Source: Archaeoglobus sp. | GTDB taxonomy: Archaea; Halobacteriota; Archaeoglobi; Archaeoglobales; Archaeoglobaceae | DNA: 59,634 nt | Reading direction: 5' to 3' | Assembly: GCF_017656475.1 (NCBI RefSeq) | Contig: NZ_JACDNT010000009.1 | Location: 1 to 59,634 of the forward strand | In this document: in pieces, positions 36,510 through 46,013 of the stretch | Numbering within the stretch: position 1 is the stretch's first letter | Layout of the letters: each line of letters opens with the position of its first letter | Translations under genes and position numbers: made by a program | Notes under the pieces: generated by a model | The model's input: the letters and a program-made list of their open reading frames with translations, nothing else | Told to the model about the DNA's origin: nothing | The model's database searches: none

Positions 36510-38250
36510 TGGAGATCGCTGCCGCTAAACCTTCAAAACCCGGAGTTTCGATTACCCTCTCTATTGTTGACTTTCCAGATGATGGAGTTGAGTATGTGTA
36601 GGGGTTGAACTCTGCATGGACGAGCTCTTTCACCCCACCTGAACTCACCATGAGTGACAGCAGCTTTGCCAGCCTCATTGAGAGCTTGTAGTACATCAGC
36701 TTCACATACGGGTTGTCGAGGTTTTCAGCATACTCGAAGTATGCGGCAGGTAACACTGGAAAGAGTGATTTTTCAGCCTCTGAAATTGCTACCATTGCTG
36801 CCTCTCTCGCCCCTTGTACTTTATCGTCTATTTTACCGTAGGTGACTTCAATTGAGAGGCTTGCATCGGTTATCGAGTTTAATGCCATGAATGCGGCACC
36901 AGCGTACAACCCCTCTGATAGCAACCTTTTAGCCGTTTCAAGCGAATCAAAACCCTCGTTTATTAGGTACTCGTTTCCGTTCAGTGATGAGGCATATATC
37001 AGTAGCGAGCTCGCCTCAGTAACGTAAAACTCTGCTCTTCTCTTCAAAACCTCCGGGGAGACTTCATAGTCATTCTTCAAATCGGGAAGTATGGACAGCC
37101 ACACCTTAGCGCTTTCAACTCTTTCCTTGGCGTAGGCAAGGTTTTGCAGCGCCTCATCATCCGTTCTCGCATTTTTTGCATCCTCAAGTAAGTTCTCAGC
37201 CTCGGCAACTCTTTCCTGTGCAGCAGCAATAATCTGCAGTGAGTTGACACCCACACTTTCTTCAGAGAGATAGTTTTTCATCTGGTCTATCTCATTCTGG
37301 ATTTTTTCAACTTCTTCGTCAAACTGCTGGGCTGTGATGATTTTATTCCTGTACTCTTCATACCTCTTGAGAATTTTTGCCTGGAAGTATGTGCTGGTTG
37401 CAGTGTAATACTTACCCTCGTTGTAGTATTGATTTGCCTTTTCAATCAGCTTCTCTGCGTCATCATTAGTTGCGCTAATCTCATCGAGGGATGATTTCAT
37501 GCGATCAGCAAGCTTTTTCAAAATGGTGGAGTAGCTTCCGATGTTGAACTGTCCTTCCGGATGCTTTATCTCGAAACCCGTAAAAAATTTCAGAGCATCA
37601 TTGATTGTTGCAACTTCGTAAACATTCACACCGATCTGCTTCCCATATTCCACAAGATCGAGTTCTTGGTACTCCACTTCAATGTAGCTGATAATCCCGA
37701 CTCTCCTGACCTTTTTCTCTTCAACATAAGTTATCCTTTGCCCTTGAGGTATTAGAAAGATCTTAGCTCCATTTTTTGCAGCAGCTTCAAGTTTATACTT
37801 CAGCCCTCCTACAGGGCCGATGTAACCATCGGGGTAGATCATTCCTGTCATGTAAACGTCATCCCTGATTGAGAGGTTCTTGAGTGCTGCTATAGTAGCG
37901 ACTGTCATGACACCTCCAGCAGAAGGGCCTCCGACAATTGGAGCTTCCGCCTCTATAGTGTAGAAAAAGTCATATTTGGTAAAATCTATTCCGAGCAAAT
38001 CGCAGGCAGTAATAGCTGCAAGCTGTGCACTTCCCTGCATGTCAATTTCAGTATATGGTGTAGTGGAGACGAAGACTCTCCCGTCTCCAGGAGTTACGAT
38101 TACAGAGATGTTTATAACAACACCTGTTGGCTGGTCACCGCTTGTAACGGCTACTGCCTTTATACTTGCTTTTTGAGCGTTCTCAAACTGTGCTCCTGCA
38201 GGAGTGATCAGAACCAGCATCAATATCAGAAATATAATAGCGGATCTCAT
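36475..38250 (-). CDS. Secreted/membrane-anchored Lon-like serine protease
   Basis: Archaeal S16-family extracytoplasmic protease (COG1750-like). Residues 1-20 are a signal peptide ending in AGA. Residues about 25-225 form a Lon proteolytic domain: GGPSAGGVMTVATIAAL has the catalytic Ser, and GPVGGLKYKLEAA the Lys; no AAA+ domain is present. Residues about 240-520 are charged helices (EKANQYYNEGKYYTATSTYFQAKIL), TPR-like or coiled, perhaps a substrate-holding arm. A C-terminal hydrophobic helix followed by RRR (last 20 residues) anchors it. ATG 38250 is about 25 bp from ATAATTAAAA, so leaderless. Confidence 0.85.
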   Translation of the reverse strand: MRSAIIFLILMLVLITPAGAQFENAQKASIKAVAVTSGDQPTGVVINISVIVTPGDGRVFVSTTPYTEIDMQGSAQLAAITACDLLGIDFTKYDFFYTIEAEAPIVGGPSAGGVMTVATIAALKNLSIRDDVYMTGMIYPDGYIGPVGGLKYKLEAAAKNGAKIFLIPQGQRITYVEEKKVRRVGIISYIEVEYQELDLVEYGKQIGVNVYEVATINDALKFFTGFEIKHPEGQFNIGSYSTILKKLADRMKSSLDEISATNDDAEKLIEKANQYYNEGKYYTATSTYFQAKILKRYEEYRNKIITAQQFDEEVEKIQNEIDQMKNYLSEESVGVNSLQIIAAAQERVAEAENLLEDAKNARTDDEALQNLAYAKERVESAKVWLSILPDLKNDYEVSPEVLKRRAEFYVTEASSLLIYASSLNGNEYLINEGFDSLETAKRLLSEGLYAGAAFMALNSITDASLSIEVTYGKIDDKVQGAREAAMVAISEAEKSLFPVLPAAYFEYAENLDNPYVKLMYYKLSMRLAKLLSLMVSSGGVKELVHAEFNPYTYSTPSSGKSTIERVIETPGFEGLAAAISITVAAIAVRRR

Positions 38251-38387
38251 GGAAATTCTCCGACAGCATAATTAAAAACTTTAGTGGTGTACACAAAGCT
38301 TCCAACGAAAAGAAGTCTTCTAATTCACATACTCATTTCATCTGAAAGTTGGAAAATCTTCATAAATTATCCCGGAATATTTTCATC

Positions 38388-38642
38388 ATGTACAGGCTGA
38401 AAATTGTCGTGGAAGACGTGAAAGGAACGTGCTATGCCGGATATGAAAAGGGAGATACAATCGAGGTTGAGGACCCGGTTGTAAAGGGTAAGATCTGCAT
38501 ATACGCTCTGTCGGCCTTAATTCCGTACATCACAGCAGTTTACAGAGAGACACCATCGGATGACTGGATAAATGCTGTTGAAGTCCTTCAGTGCCCGGAT
38601 CCACAAAACACAGTAAGATTTAGAATCATCAGGGAAAAATGA
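38388..38642 (+). CDS. TIGR04076-like small protein
   Basis: 84 residues: YRLKIVVEDVKGTCYAGYEKGDTIEV, then CIYALSALIPYITAVYRE and a C-terminal CPDPQNTVRFRII. This matches the TIGR04076 family of small Cys-containing proteins of unknown function, with Cys at the conserved positions. The frame opens at 38349, but ATG 38388 (MYRLKIVVED) begins at the domain and lies about 23 bp from CATAAATTA. It overlaps the next gene by 4 nt (ATGA), so the two are co-translated. Confidence 0.75.
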   Translation: MYRLKIVVEDVKGTCYAGYEKGDTIEVEDPVVKGKICIYALSALIPYITAVYRETPSDDWINAVEVLQCPDPQNTVRFRIIREK

Positions 38643-39085
38643 AGGGTGTAAGGTGGCTTGAGAGTTACATCAATGAGAAAAATATCGATGCAAAGATCAT
38701 AGAAGTCAGAAAGGCTTCAACTGTCAAAGAAGCTGCTGAAGAGCTTGGTTGCAGTAAAAGGCAGATAATTAAGTCCATTGTGCTTGTTGCTGGAGATGAG
38801 GCAGTTATTGCAATCGTTGACGGCACCTCATCTGTTGACTTAAAGAGGGTTGAAAAGCTGATTGGGAAGAGTGTAAGAGTTGCAGAAAGAGAGGAAGTGT
38901 TGGACTTGACAGGATTTCCAGCCGGTGGTGTTCCACCTGTGGGGCATAACTGCAAGGTTATCCTTGATGAGAGGGTTCTCAAGAACGAGAAAGTTTACGG
39001 CGGTGGAGGGGACGAAAAGCATCTGCTTCTAATCTCTCCTTCCGAGATTGTGGAGAGGGCAGTTGTAGCGAGGATAAGGAAATGA
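38639..39085 (+). CDS. YbaK/ProX-type aminoacyl-tRNA deacylase-like protein
   Basis: 148 residues of the YbaK/EbsC fold that hydrolyses mischarged tRNAs in trans. Visible are the motif KRQIIKSIVLVAGDEAVIAIVDG with the conserved Lys, the glycine loop GFPAGGVPPVGH, and GGGGDEKHLLLISPSEI. It is a single-domain, free-standing editing factor. Which amino acid it clears is not predictable. The start ATG overlaps the upstream stop as ATGA. Confidence 0.9.
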   Translation: MKGVRWLESYINEKNIDAKIIEVRKASTVKEAAEELGCSKRQIIKSIVLVAGDEAVIAIVDGTSSVDLKRVEKLIGKSVRVAEREEVLDLTGFPAGGVPPVGHNCKVILDERVLKNEKVYGGGGDEKHLLLISPSEIVERAVVARIRK

Positions 39086-39284
39086 AACTTTAGGTTTTTC
39101 TACGTAGGAAGTAACTCTACGGAGTTCGTTGATAAGTGAGATATTAAGTGTGTTCCACCAATTCACCATTTAATCTCAATTCAGACAGTCCCATACTAAA
39201 AAAACAACTGATTCACTTCCTATTCCAAAAGGAAAGAGCCATATCGGTCATAACTCCAATATTTCACCCTTAAACCAGAGAAAA
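39086..39284. other. Intergenic region, no gene recognised
   Basis: 199 bp between convergent genes. It holds a small hairpin, AACTC-TACG-GAGTT (39113-39126), an AAAAAAA run near 39198-39204 and TTCC-AAAA-GGAA (39223-39234). I see no ORF of useful length, no tRNA-like fold and no clear C/D box pair. Confidence 0.6.
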
Positions 39285-40106
39285 CTACAGCACCCTCAAA
39301 TCCACAACATACCTGTTGACGTACGGAGCGAAGTTGCCGCACTTCCTGACCTTTAAAACCTCAACATTCAACCCTTCCTCCTCAAACCTTTTTTTGACCT
39401 TATCAGGCAGCTTTTCCTCCTCATTCTGGCTGTCAAACGTGTAGTAGTGAATAAAGCCACCCCTCCTGACTTTGCCCTTTAGAAGGTGAATAAAGCTCTC
39501 TGCCGAATACGGGGCGGGCATAACAATTCTGTCGAACTCTTCCGGAAGATTTGGAACAACCTCTTCAACATCCCCCTCTATTACCTCAACAACGTCCTCA
39601 ACCTTGTTGAGTTTAATATTCTTCCTGAAGTACTCGGCAGCATGCGGGTTGAGCTCAACTCCTACGACCTTTTTTGGTCTTGCAAGCTTTGCTATTACAA
39701 TTGGATACGGCCCAACTCCTGCGAACATCACCAAAACTCTCTCCCCCTCTCTCACAAGCCTTGCTATCCTTTCCCTCTCTCCAGAAAGCTTTACGGAGTA
39801 GTAAGCTTTCGTTGGATCAACTAAAAACCTGCAACCGTGCTCCTTCACAACTGTCTCTGTTTTCTCTCCATAAACATGCTCGTATCTTGCTACTCTGTAA
39901 ACACCATCCACCTCTCCGACTTTCCTCAACACGGTTTTGACGTGTTTGTGTCTCTTAAGTATGGCCTCGACGATATCTTTGCTGCGATGAAGTATCTCAT
40001 CAGGAATCTCAATGATTACAACATCTCCTATAATCTCGAAACTCCTCCTGACAAACTTCAGTTCCTCCTCGTCGAACTTATCTTTAAGCAACTCTTTCAA
40101 CGACAC
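39285..40106 (-). CDS. Trm5-family tRNA methyltransferase (COG2520)
   Basis: Class I SAM methyltransferase related to archaeal Trm5 (m1G37) and the Taw22/Taw2 wyosine enzymes. The N-terminal small domain (D1-like, residues about 1-60) is followed by KTVLRKVGEVDGVYR and GCRFLVDPTKAYYSVKLSGERERIA. The SAM loop is MFAGVGPYPIVIAKLA, then VVGVELNPHAAEYFRKNI. The motif after strand 4 is MPAPYSAES, differing from the canonical NPPY, which hints at a Trm5b/c or Taw variant. Start GTG 40106 is weakly supported; TTG two codons later would sit better behind AGAGGT. No tight operon partners. Confidence 0.85.
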   Translation of the reverse strand: MSLKELLKDKFDEEELKFVRRSFEIIGDVVIIEIPDEILHRSKDIVEAILKRHKHVKTVLRKVGEVDGVYRVARYEHVYGEKTETVVKEHGCRFLVDPTKAYYSVKLSGERERIARLVREGERVLVMFAGVGPYPIVIAKLARPKKVVGVELNPHAAEYFRKNIKLNKVEDVVEVIEGDVEEVVPNLPEEFDRIVMPAPYSAESFIHLLKGKVRRGGFIHYYTFDSQNEEEKLPDKVKKRFEEEGLNVEVLKVRKCGNFAPYVNRYVVDLRVL

Positions 40107-40190
40107 ACCTCTACTTCAGCCAAAGAGCTAAAACGGTTGCGACGACTTACTGATTGAATGTTATTATAATACTCATGAGGTCAGCAAAGA

Positions 40191-40200
40191 TTAAATATTT
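40191..40200 (+). promoter_or_regulatory. TATA box of the 60-residue membrane protein gene
   Basis: TTAAATATTT, centre 25.5 bp before ATG 40221; this spacing supports transcription of the short ORF with a leaderless start. Confidence 0.55.
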
Positions 40201-40220
40201 GAATTTAGCCAGAATTGACA

Positions 40221-40403
40221 ATGATAGGAATCTTGATACCGTTGCTGCTACCGATAATCCTTCTGGAGGTTGTTTCTTTCATCCCAGTCCTTCTTTTCGT
40301 TCCGTTGTATCTTCTGGGAAGTGTGACTTCTCAAAGCTCTGCTGAAATGGCAGTGAGCCTTGTTGGATTTGTGGGGCTGATGTACTACTTTTTGAGAGGT
40401 TAG
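40221..40403 (+). CDS. Small two-helix membrane protein, unknown
   Basis: 60 residues with two hydrophobic helices (about 3-33 and 43-58) separated by GSVTSQSSAEM. A TATA box sits 25 bp upstream of ATG 40221, so the gene appears real and leaderless. I do not recognise a family. It is followed 47 bp later by thi4, which has its own TATA box. A role as a small membrane subunit is possible, but nothing in the sequence identifies a partner. Confidence 0.6.
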   Translation: MIGILIPLLLPIILLEVVSFIPVLLFVPLYLLGSVTSQSSAEMAVSLVGFVGLMYYFLRG

Positions 40404-40420
40404 AGACTGGATAATGAAAC

Positions 40421-40429
40421 TTATAAATT
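40421..40429 (+). promoter_or_regulatory. TATA box of thi4
   Basis: TTATAAATT, centre about 26 bp before ATG 40451; the transcript would start at or next to the start codon. That leaves no room for a leader-borne thiamine riboswitch. Confidence 0.65.
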
Positions 40430-40450
40430 CCGCTGAAATTTACTGAGCCT

Positions 40451-41209
40451 ATGGAGGCAGAAATCACAAAGGCAATAGTCGAAACCGCATCGGAGGAATG
40501 GGTTGAGTACGCTGAATCTGATGTCATAGTCGTTGGGGCTGGGCCTTCCGGGCTGACTGCTGCTAAATATCTCGCTGAAAGTGGCCTCAAGACCCTCGTT
40601 CTTGAGCGAAGATTGAGCTTCGGTGGTGGTATCGGCGGAGGAGGGATGCTGTTTCACAAAGTGGTGATTGAGAGAGAGGCAAAGGACATACTCGACGACT
40701 TTGGAATAAGGTATGTTGAGCACAGAAACTTTCTCGTGGCAGATTCTGCTGAATTCATGGCAAAACTGGCAACAAAGGCTATTGATGCTGGGGCAAAGAT
40801 AATCCACGGGGTTTCGGTTGAGGATGTTATTTTTAGAGATGACCCGCTTGGGGTCAGGGGAGTCTGTATCCAGTGGAGCGCTGTTGAGATTTCCGGGCTG
40901 CACGTTGACCCGCTCTTCCTCAGGAGCAGGGCGGTGGTTGATGCTACCGGACATGATGCTGAAGTTATATCGGTGGCTGCGAGAAAGATGCCCTTGGATA
41001 TTACCGTTACTGGAGAGAGGTCTGCATACTCCGAAGTTGCGGAGAAGGAGATTGTTGAAAAAACAGGGAAGGTTGTAAAAGGCCTTTATGCAGCCGGAAT
41101 GGCGGTTGCAGCAGTACACAACCTGCCGAGAATGGGCCCGATTTTTGGCGGAATGCTGCTAAGCGGAAAAAAGGTTGCTGAAATAATAGCTGAAAACCTG
41201 AAAGCATGA
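40451..41209 (+). CDS. thi4: Thi4 family thiazole synthase
   Basis: Makes the ADP-thiazole precursor of thiamine from NAD and glycine. FAD/NAD-type Rossmann start [19 protein letters not shown], then [19 protein letters not shown]-terminal [34 protein letters not shown]. Yeast Thi4 sacrifices an active-site Cys as sulfur donor. Archaeal enzymes with His at that place use free sulfide and iron catalytically, and here the segment reads [10 protein letters not shown], with His and no Cys. 252 residues. Leaderless start from its own TATA box; the next gene overlaps as ATGA. Confidence 0.92.
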   Translation: MEAEITKAIVETASEEWVEYAESDVIVVGAGPSGLTAAKYLAESGLKTLVLERRLSFGGGIGGGGMLFHKVVIEREAKDILDDFGIRYVEHRNFLVADSAEFMAKLATKAIDAGAKIIHGVSVEDVIFRDDPLGVRGVCIQWSAVEISGLHVDPLFLRSRAVVDATGHDAEVISVAARKMPLDITVTGERSAYSEVAEKEIVEKTGKVVKGLYAAGMAVAAVHNLPRMGPIFGGMLLSGKKVAEIIAENLKA

Positions 41210-42018
41210 AGATCGTTTACACCTCTCCAAGAGTTGAGAACCTTCAATTTTTAAAGTCAGAATTTTTAAGCCACAGCGTCATAATACTGGAGGAGCCGAA
41301 AAACGACCTCTTTTACGATGCTTTGGAGGGAAAAATTACTGTGGATTTTTATGTGAGAAAAATCGGTACGCAGTTTCCAATCTACACAGGAAAACTCATA
41401 GAAATGCTGAAAGAGTTCAAGGGAAAAGAGATAATGCAGATAGAGCCTTATTTGGAGGAGGTTCAGAAGCTGAAAAACCTTGGTGAGGGTGATGAGAAAG
41501 TAAAAGAGATGGAAAAGAAGGTAAATGAGCTTTACGTTGATTACACCGAATCATTCCTCAAAGCGGATTTTGAGGAGATTGTCGAAAAAATCCTGAGGTT
41601 CTCAAAGGCAGAGGCTGAGAGAATAGCGCTGAGAGATGAGATGAGAGCAAAAGCTCTGGAAAATTTAGATAATGCAGCAATAGAGGCTGGGATGAACCAC
41701 TTTAAGCTCGCAGAAATTCTTGACGCCAAAAATGTGAGAATACCCGAAATCATCGCTGAAAGGATAGGGACGAGATATCTCGAAAGTCCGGGAGAGAAGA
41801 TCCTGAGAGCATTTATCTTCGAAGAGGATGAGGATTTTAATCTTCTTGCTGCCAGAAATCTTATTTTCATAACGCTCCTTGAAAAGAGGGAAATGGAGCC
41901 GGATTTTGATGGCGACTTTCCCCACTTCATGCAAGAGCAGAAGCTCGTCAGGTTTGTCGATAAACTTGATTATGAAAAATGCAAAAAGCTCTTTCACAAG
42001 TTCTGGAGCCCCAAGTAG
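41206..42018 (+). CDS. Unrecognised protein, co-translated with thi4
   Basis: 270 residues, soluble, highly charged, mostly helical by composition. An N-terminal strand-helix segment ([31 protein letters not shown]) leads into a Lys/Glu-rich middle ([30 protein letters not shown]) and a C-terminal region with [32 protein letters not shown]. No Cys cluster, signal peptide, P-loop or other motif that I know. The ATG overlaps the thi4 stop by 4 nt, so the two are made together, and ask follows. I do not recognise the family; association with thiamine synthesis is only from position. Confidence 0.7.
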   Translation: MKIVYTSPRVENLQFLKSEFLSHSVIILEEPKNDLFYDALEGKITVDFYVRKIGTQFPIYTGKLIEMLKEFKGKEIMQIEPYLEEVQKLKNLGEGDEKVKEMEKKVNELYVDYTESFLKADFEEIVEKILRFSKAEAERIALRDEMRAKALENLDNAAIEAGMNHFKLAEILDAKNVRIPEIIAERIGTRYLESPGEKILRAFIFEEDEDFNLLAARNLIFITLLEKREMEPDFDGDFPHFMQEQKLVRFVDKLDYEKCKKLFHKFWSPK

Positions 42019-42026
42019 CTCAGCAA

Positions 42027-42036
42027 GATTTATATT
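42027..42036 (+). promoter_or_regulatory. TATA box of ask
   Basis: GATTTATATT, centre about 28 bp before ATG 42060; this supports the internal ATG as the start over the longer open frame that overlaps the previous gene. Confidence 0.55.
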
Positions 42037-42059
42037 CCTTGCTAAAATCAGGCAAAAGG

Positions 42060-43448
42060 ATGAGAATCGTAATGAAATTTGGAGGAGTGAGTGTTAAGGA
42101 TGGGGAAAACATTTACCATTGTGCTAATCTTGTGAAAAAGTTCTCAGAAGGAAATGAAGTGGTAGTAGTTGTTTCAGCGATGCAGGGGGTGACTGATGCA
42201 CTCATAAAAGCTGCAGAGAGGTGCTGCTCCGAACCCTCTGCCGGTTTCATCAAGATGTTCATAGCTGATATGATGAAGAAGCACTACGAGGCGATTGAGT
42301 ACGCTGTTAGAAACGATGAGATAAAGAGCAAGGTGATAGCGGCGGTGGAAAGACTTCTCGACGAGCTCGAAAAAGTTCTGCTTGGCATAAGTTACCTCGG
42401 TGAGCTGACCAGAAGAAGCGAGGACTACATAGTGTCATTCGGGGAGAGGCTCTCAGCCCCGATATTCTCAGCAGCTTTGCTTTCCCTTGGCGTTGACTCA
42501 GTCGCGCTAACAGGAGGAGATGCTGGCATCATCACAGACAGAAACTTCGGAAGAGCTAAGCCGCTTCCCGGTGTATATACAACGATTAAAAACAGGCTTG
42601 AACCTCTGCTGACGATAAAGAAGACCGTCCCTGTTGTTACGGGCTTTATTGGAGCAACCGATGACGGAAGCATAACTACGCTCGGTAGAGGTGGGAGCGA
42701 CTACACCGCAACAATACTTGCAGCAGCCCTTGATGCGGATGAGGTCTGGCTCTGGAAGGAAGTTGACGGAATCATGACATGCGATCCAAAATACGTTCCG
42801 AACGCCAAGGTTATCCCGGAAATTTCATACCAGGAGGCAATGGAGCTATCCCACTTCGGAGCGAAGATACTCCATCCAAGAGCTCTGGAGCCTGTAATGA
42901 GGAAGAAAATTCCGGTAAGAATCAAGAACACGTTCAACCCCGACGCTCCCGGAACTGTAATTGGCCCAACTACGAGTAACACCAGTGAAATAGTCAAAGC
43001 ATTGAGTCTGATTCCACAGGCGGGAATAGTCAACGTGAGCGGTGCGGGCTTTGATTTTGCAGAGATAATGTCCGAAGTTTTCGGCAGACTTGCCGAGGCG
43101 AAAGTGAACGTCATTATGGTGGCTCAGAGTTCGTCAGAGCTAAACCTCTCGATAGTTGTCGACATAAGGGATTTGGACAAAGCCTACAACGCCCTGAAAA
43201 ACCTTGAAAACGGTGTTATAAAGGTCGAAAAGATTCCCTATGTGGCAGTTGTGAGTGCTGTCGGCTCAGGAATGGCGGGGACTCCCGGTGTTGCCGGAAA
43301 GATTTTCTCGGCTCTCGGGAAGAACAGCATAAACGTCATAATGATTAGCCAGAGCTGCTCTGAGTACAACGTTTCTTTCGTTGTTGACGGCAGCGATGGG
43401 GTGAATGCCGTAAGGGTTGTGCACGATGAGTTCGGGCTCGGCAATTAA
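42060..43448 (+). CDS. ask: Aspartate kinase
   Basis: First step of the aspartate family: aspartate to aspartyl phosphate, then semialdehyde for threonine, lysine and, by the DUF39 route, homocysteine. Kinase motifs KFGGVSVKDG (start), SFGERLSAP, TLGRGGSDYTA and WKEVDGIMTCDP are intact. Two ACT domains at the C terminus (VNVSGAGFDFAEIMSEVFGRLA; VSAVGSGMAGTPGVAGKIFSAL) indicate feedback control by an amino acid. The frame opens at 41979, but ATG 42060 (MRIVMKFGG) lies 28 bp from a TATA box and matches the family. The GAN-like nuclease gene overlaps its end. Confidence 0.95.
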   Translation: MRIVMKFGGVSVKDGENIYHCANLVKKFSEGNEVVVVVSAMQGVTDALIKAAERCCSEPSAGFIKMFIADMMKKHYEAIEYAVRNDEIKSKVIAAVERLLDELEKVLLGISYLGELTRRSEDYIVSFGERLSAPIFSAALLSLGVDSVALTGGDAGIITDRNFGRAKPLPGVYTTIKNRLEPLLTIKKTVPVVTGFIGATDDGSITTLGRGGSDYTATILAAALDADEVWLWKEVDGIMTCDPKYVPNAKVIPEISYQEAMELSHFGAKILHPRALEPVMRKKIPVRIKNTFNPDAPGTVIGPTTSNTSEIVKALSLIPQAGIVNVSGAGFDFAEIMSEVFGRLAEAKVNVIMVAQSSSELNLSIVVDIRDLDKAYNALKNLENGVIKVEKIPYVAVVSAVGSGMAGTPGVAGKIFSALGKNSINVIMISQSCSEYNVSFVVDGSDGVNAVRVVHDEFGLGN

Positions 43449-44742
43449 CCTGCTTAGAGAGAGGGCAAGAAAGGCAGCAGACCTCGTTGCAAGGCACGAC
43501 TTCGTGAGGATTTACACCCACCATGATGCTGATGGAATCTCAGCAGGAGCCATTCTGGCAAAGTCGCTCCTGAGGGCCGGCAAAGCGTTCCACATAACTT
43601 TTTTGAAGGGTCTAAACGAGCCGTTTGAGTACGAACAGGGTGAGCTTCTGCTTTTTGCCGATATGGGGAGTGGTTATGCCGATTTGATTTCCCAAGTCGA
43701 TACAGATGTTGTCATACTCGACCATCACATCCCGAATGGGGAGATAAGGCCGAAGAGAAACTTTGCCCACGTCAACCCCCATCTTGTCGGGATGGACGGG
43801 ACCTACGAGCTTTCCGCCAGCGGCGTATGTTATTTCTTCGCCAATGAACTCGGAAGGAACAGAGACCTAGCATCTCTAGCGTTGATAGGAGCGCTCGGAG
43901 ATAAGCAAAAGATGACGGGCGGAAATGAGGAGATTTTGAGAAATGGTGTGGAGGCTGGAGTTGTTGAGGAGAGAAAAGGATTGAACCTTCCATCCGGAAG
44001 GCTGAGAGATGCGCTGGTAAAAAGTCTGGAGCCCTACCTCGATTTCTACGGCAAGGAGGGAGAGCTTGAGGAGTTTCTTGAAAAAGCCAAGCTTGATGGA
44101 GACAGGGAGTTTGATGAGCTTGGTGAGGATGAAATGAGGCGTCTTGCGGATGCCGTAGTCCTCAGACTTCTCAAGATGAACGCCTACACTGGAATATTCA
44201 GCCAGATTATCGGGAAAAGACTCATCCTGAAAAACCTGCTTATCAAGAATGCCGTTATGGCCGTCGATGTTGTAAACTCCTGCGGAAGAATCGGAGCTAT
44301 GAGCACAGCCTTGGCCATGCTCCTCGGCGATGTAGAGGCGATGAACAGAGCTATCAGAATAAACGACGAATATGTAATCCAGACTCTCGAAGAGCTCAAA
44401 AAGTGGAGGGATGAGGTAAAAGAGGGTTTCTGCATAAGATACCTCGTAATGGAGAACGGGCTGTCAGCAAGTCCAATAGCAACCATATTTTCCCGCTACG
44501 TTTTTACGGACAAACCTCTTATCGTCGTTAACATAAAAAATGAGTACGCGAAGGTTTCTGCAAGAACAAATGAAGCTTTGGCAGAGAGGGTCGACCTGGC
44601 TGAGATTATGAGAATTGCTGCCGAGAAAGTTGGGGGAAGGGGTGGCGGGCATAGAGTTGCTGCGGGAGCTAACATAACTCCCGATAAAGTGGAAGAGTTT
44701 CTGAAGGAGGTTGACAGGCTTTGCTGTACCATGCTCGCTTAG
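43426..44742 (+). CDS. RecJ/GAN-like DHH phosphoesterase
   Basis: Archaeal RecJ-family single-strand nuclease; in Thermococcales the homologue GAN binds GINS at the replication fork, and others work in RNA or DNA repair. Motifs: HHDADGISAGAILAKSL (DHH metal site I), LLLFADMGSG, VILDHHIP, and the DHHA1 end GGRGGGHRVAAGA. 438 residues from ATG 43426; the frame begins at TTG 43417. The first 23 bases overlap ask. The last bases overlap the Pcc1-like gene, so nuclease and KEOPS subunit are probably co-translated. Confidence 0.88.
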   Translation: MSSGSAINLLRERARKAADLVARHDFVRIYTHHDADGISAGAILAKSLLRAGKAFHITFLKGLNEPFEYEQGELLLFADMGSGYADLISQVDTDVVILDHHIPNGEIRPKRNFAHVNPHLVGMDGTYELSASGVCYFFANELGRNRDLASLALIGALGDKQKMTGGNEEILRNGVEAGVVEERKGLNLPSGRLRDALVKSLEPYLDFYGKEGELEEFLEKAKLDGDREFDELGEDEMRRLADAVVLRLLKMNAYTGIFSQIIGKRLILKNLLIKNAVMAVDVVNSCGRIGAMSTALAMLLGDVEAMNRAIRINDEYVIQTLEELKKWRDEVKEGFCIRYLVMENGLSASPIATIFSRYVFTDKPLIVVNIKNEYAKVSARTNEALAERVDLAEIMRIAAEKVGGRGGGHRVAAGANITPDKVEEFLKEVDRLCCTMLA

Positions 44743-44941
44743 AATTGGACTCAAAGGATCCTGAGGCAGTTGTCAAAGCTCTAAAGCCGGATGATCCTGA
44801 GTGGTGTAAATGCTGGTCAGAGAAGGGCCAAATCATGATAGAGGTTAAGGTTGAGAAAATCGGAACACTTCTTTCGGCACTCGATGATTATCTCATGAAC
44901 ATAAAAATGTGTGAAAAAATATTAGAGGTTCTTGAATATAG

Positions 44942-44945
<4 letters not shown>
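44721..44945 (+). CDS. pcc1: KEOPS complex subunit Pcc1-like
   Basis: 74 residues with the Pcc1 pattern: an N-terminal strand with Asp-rich turn ([21 protein letters not shown]) and a C-terminal helix ([26 protein letters not shown]). Pcc1 is the dimerisation subunit of KEOPS, which makes t6A37 in tRNA with Kae1, Bud32 and Cgi121. The start is TTG 44721, inside the GAN-like gene, with GGAGGT at 44706-44711 as ribosome-binding site. The 3' end overlaps the convergent small coiled-coil gene by 4 bp. The short length leaves some doubt. Confidence 0.82.
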
Positions 44946-45945
<1,000 letters not shown>

Positions 45946-46013
45946 CTAATACTCATTATGAACTTCTCACTATTTAAATATTTTGAATGTCAAGGCAAAA
46001 AATTCATTCGAAA

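Noticed and set aside
39086-39284. Small RNA gene in the intergenic gap
   Set aside because: Only short hairpins; no convincing C/D or H/ACA box arrangement and no promoter facing it.
40404-40450. Thiamine riboswitch before thi4
   Set aside because: The TATA box is 26 bp from the ATG, so there is no leader to hold one.
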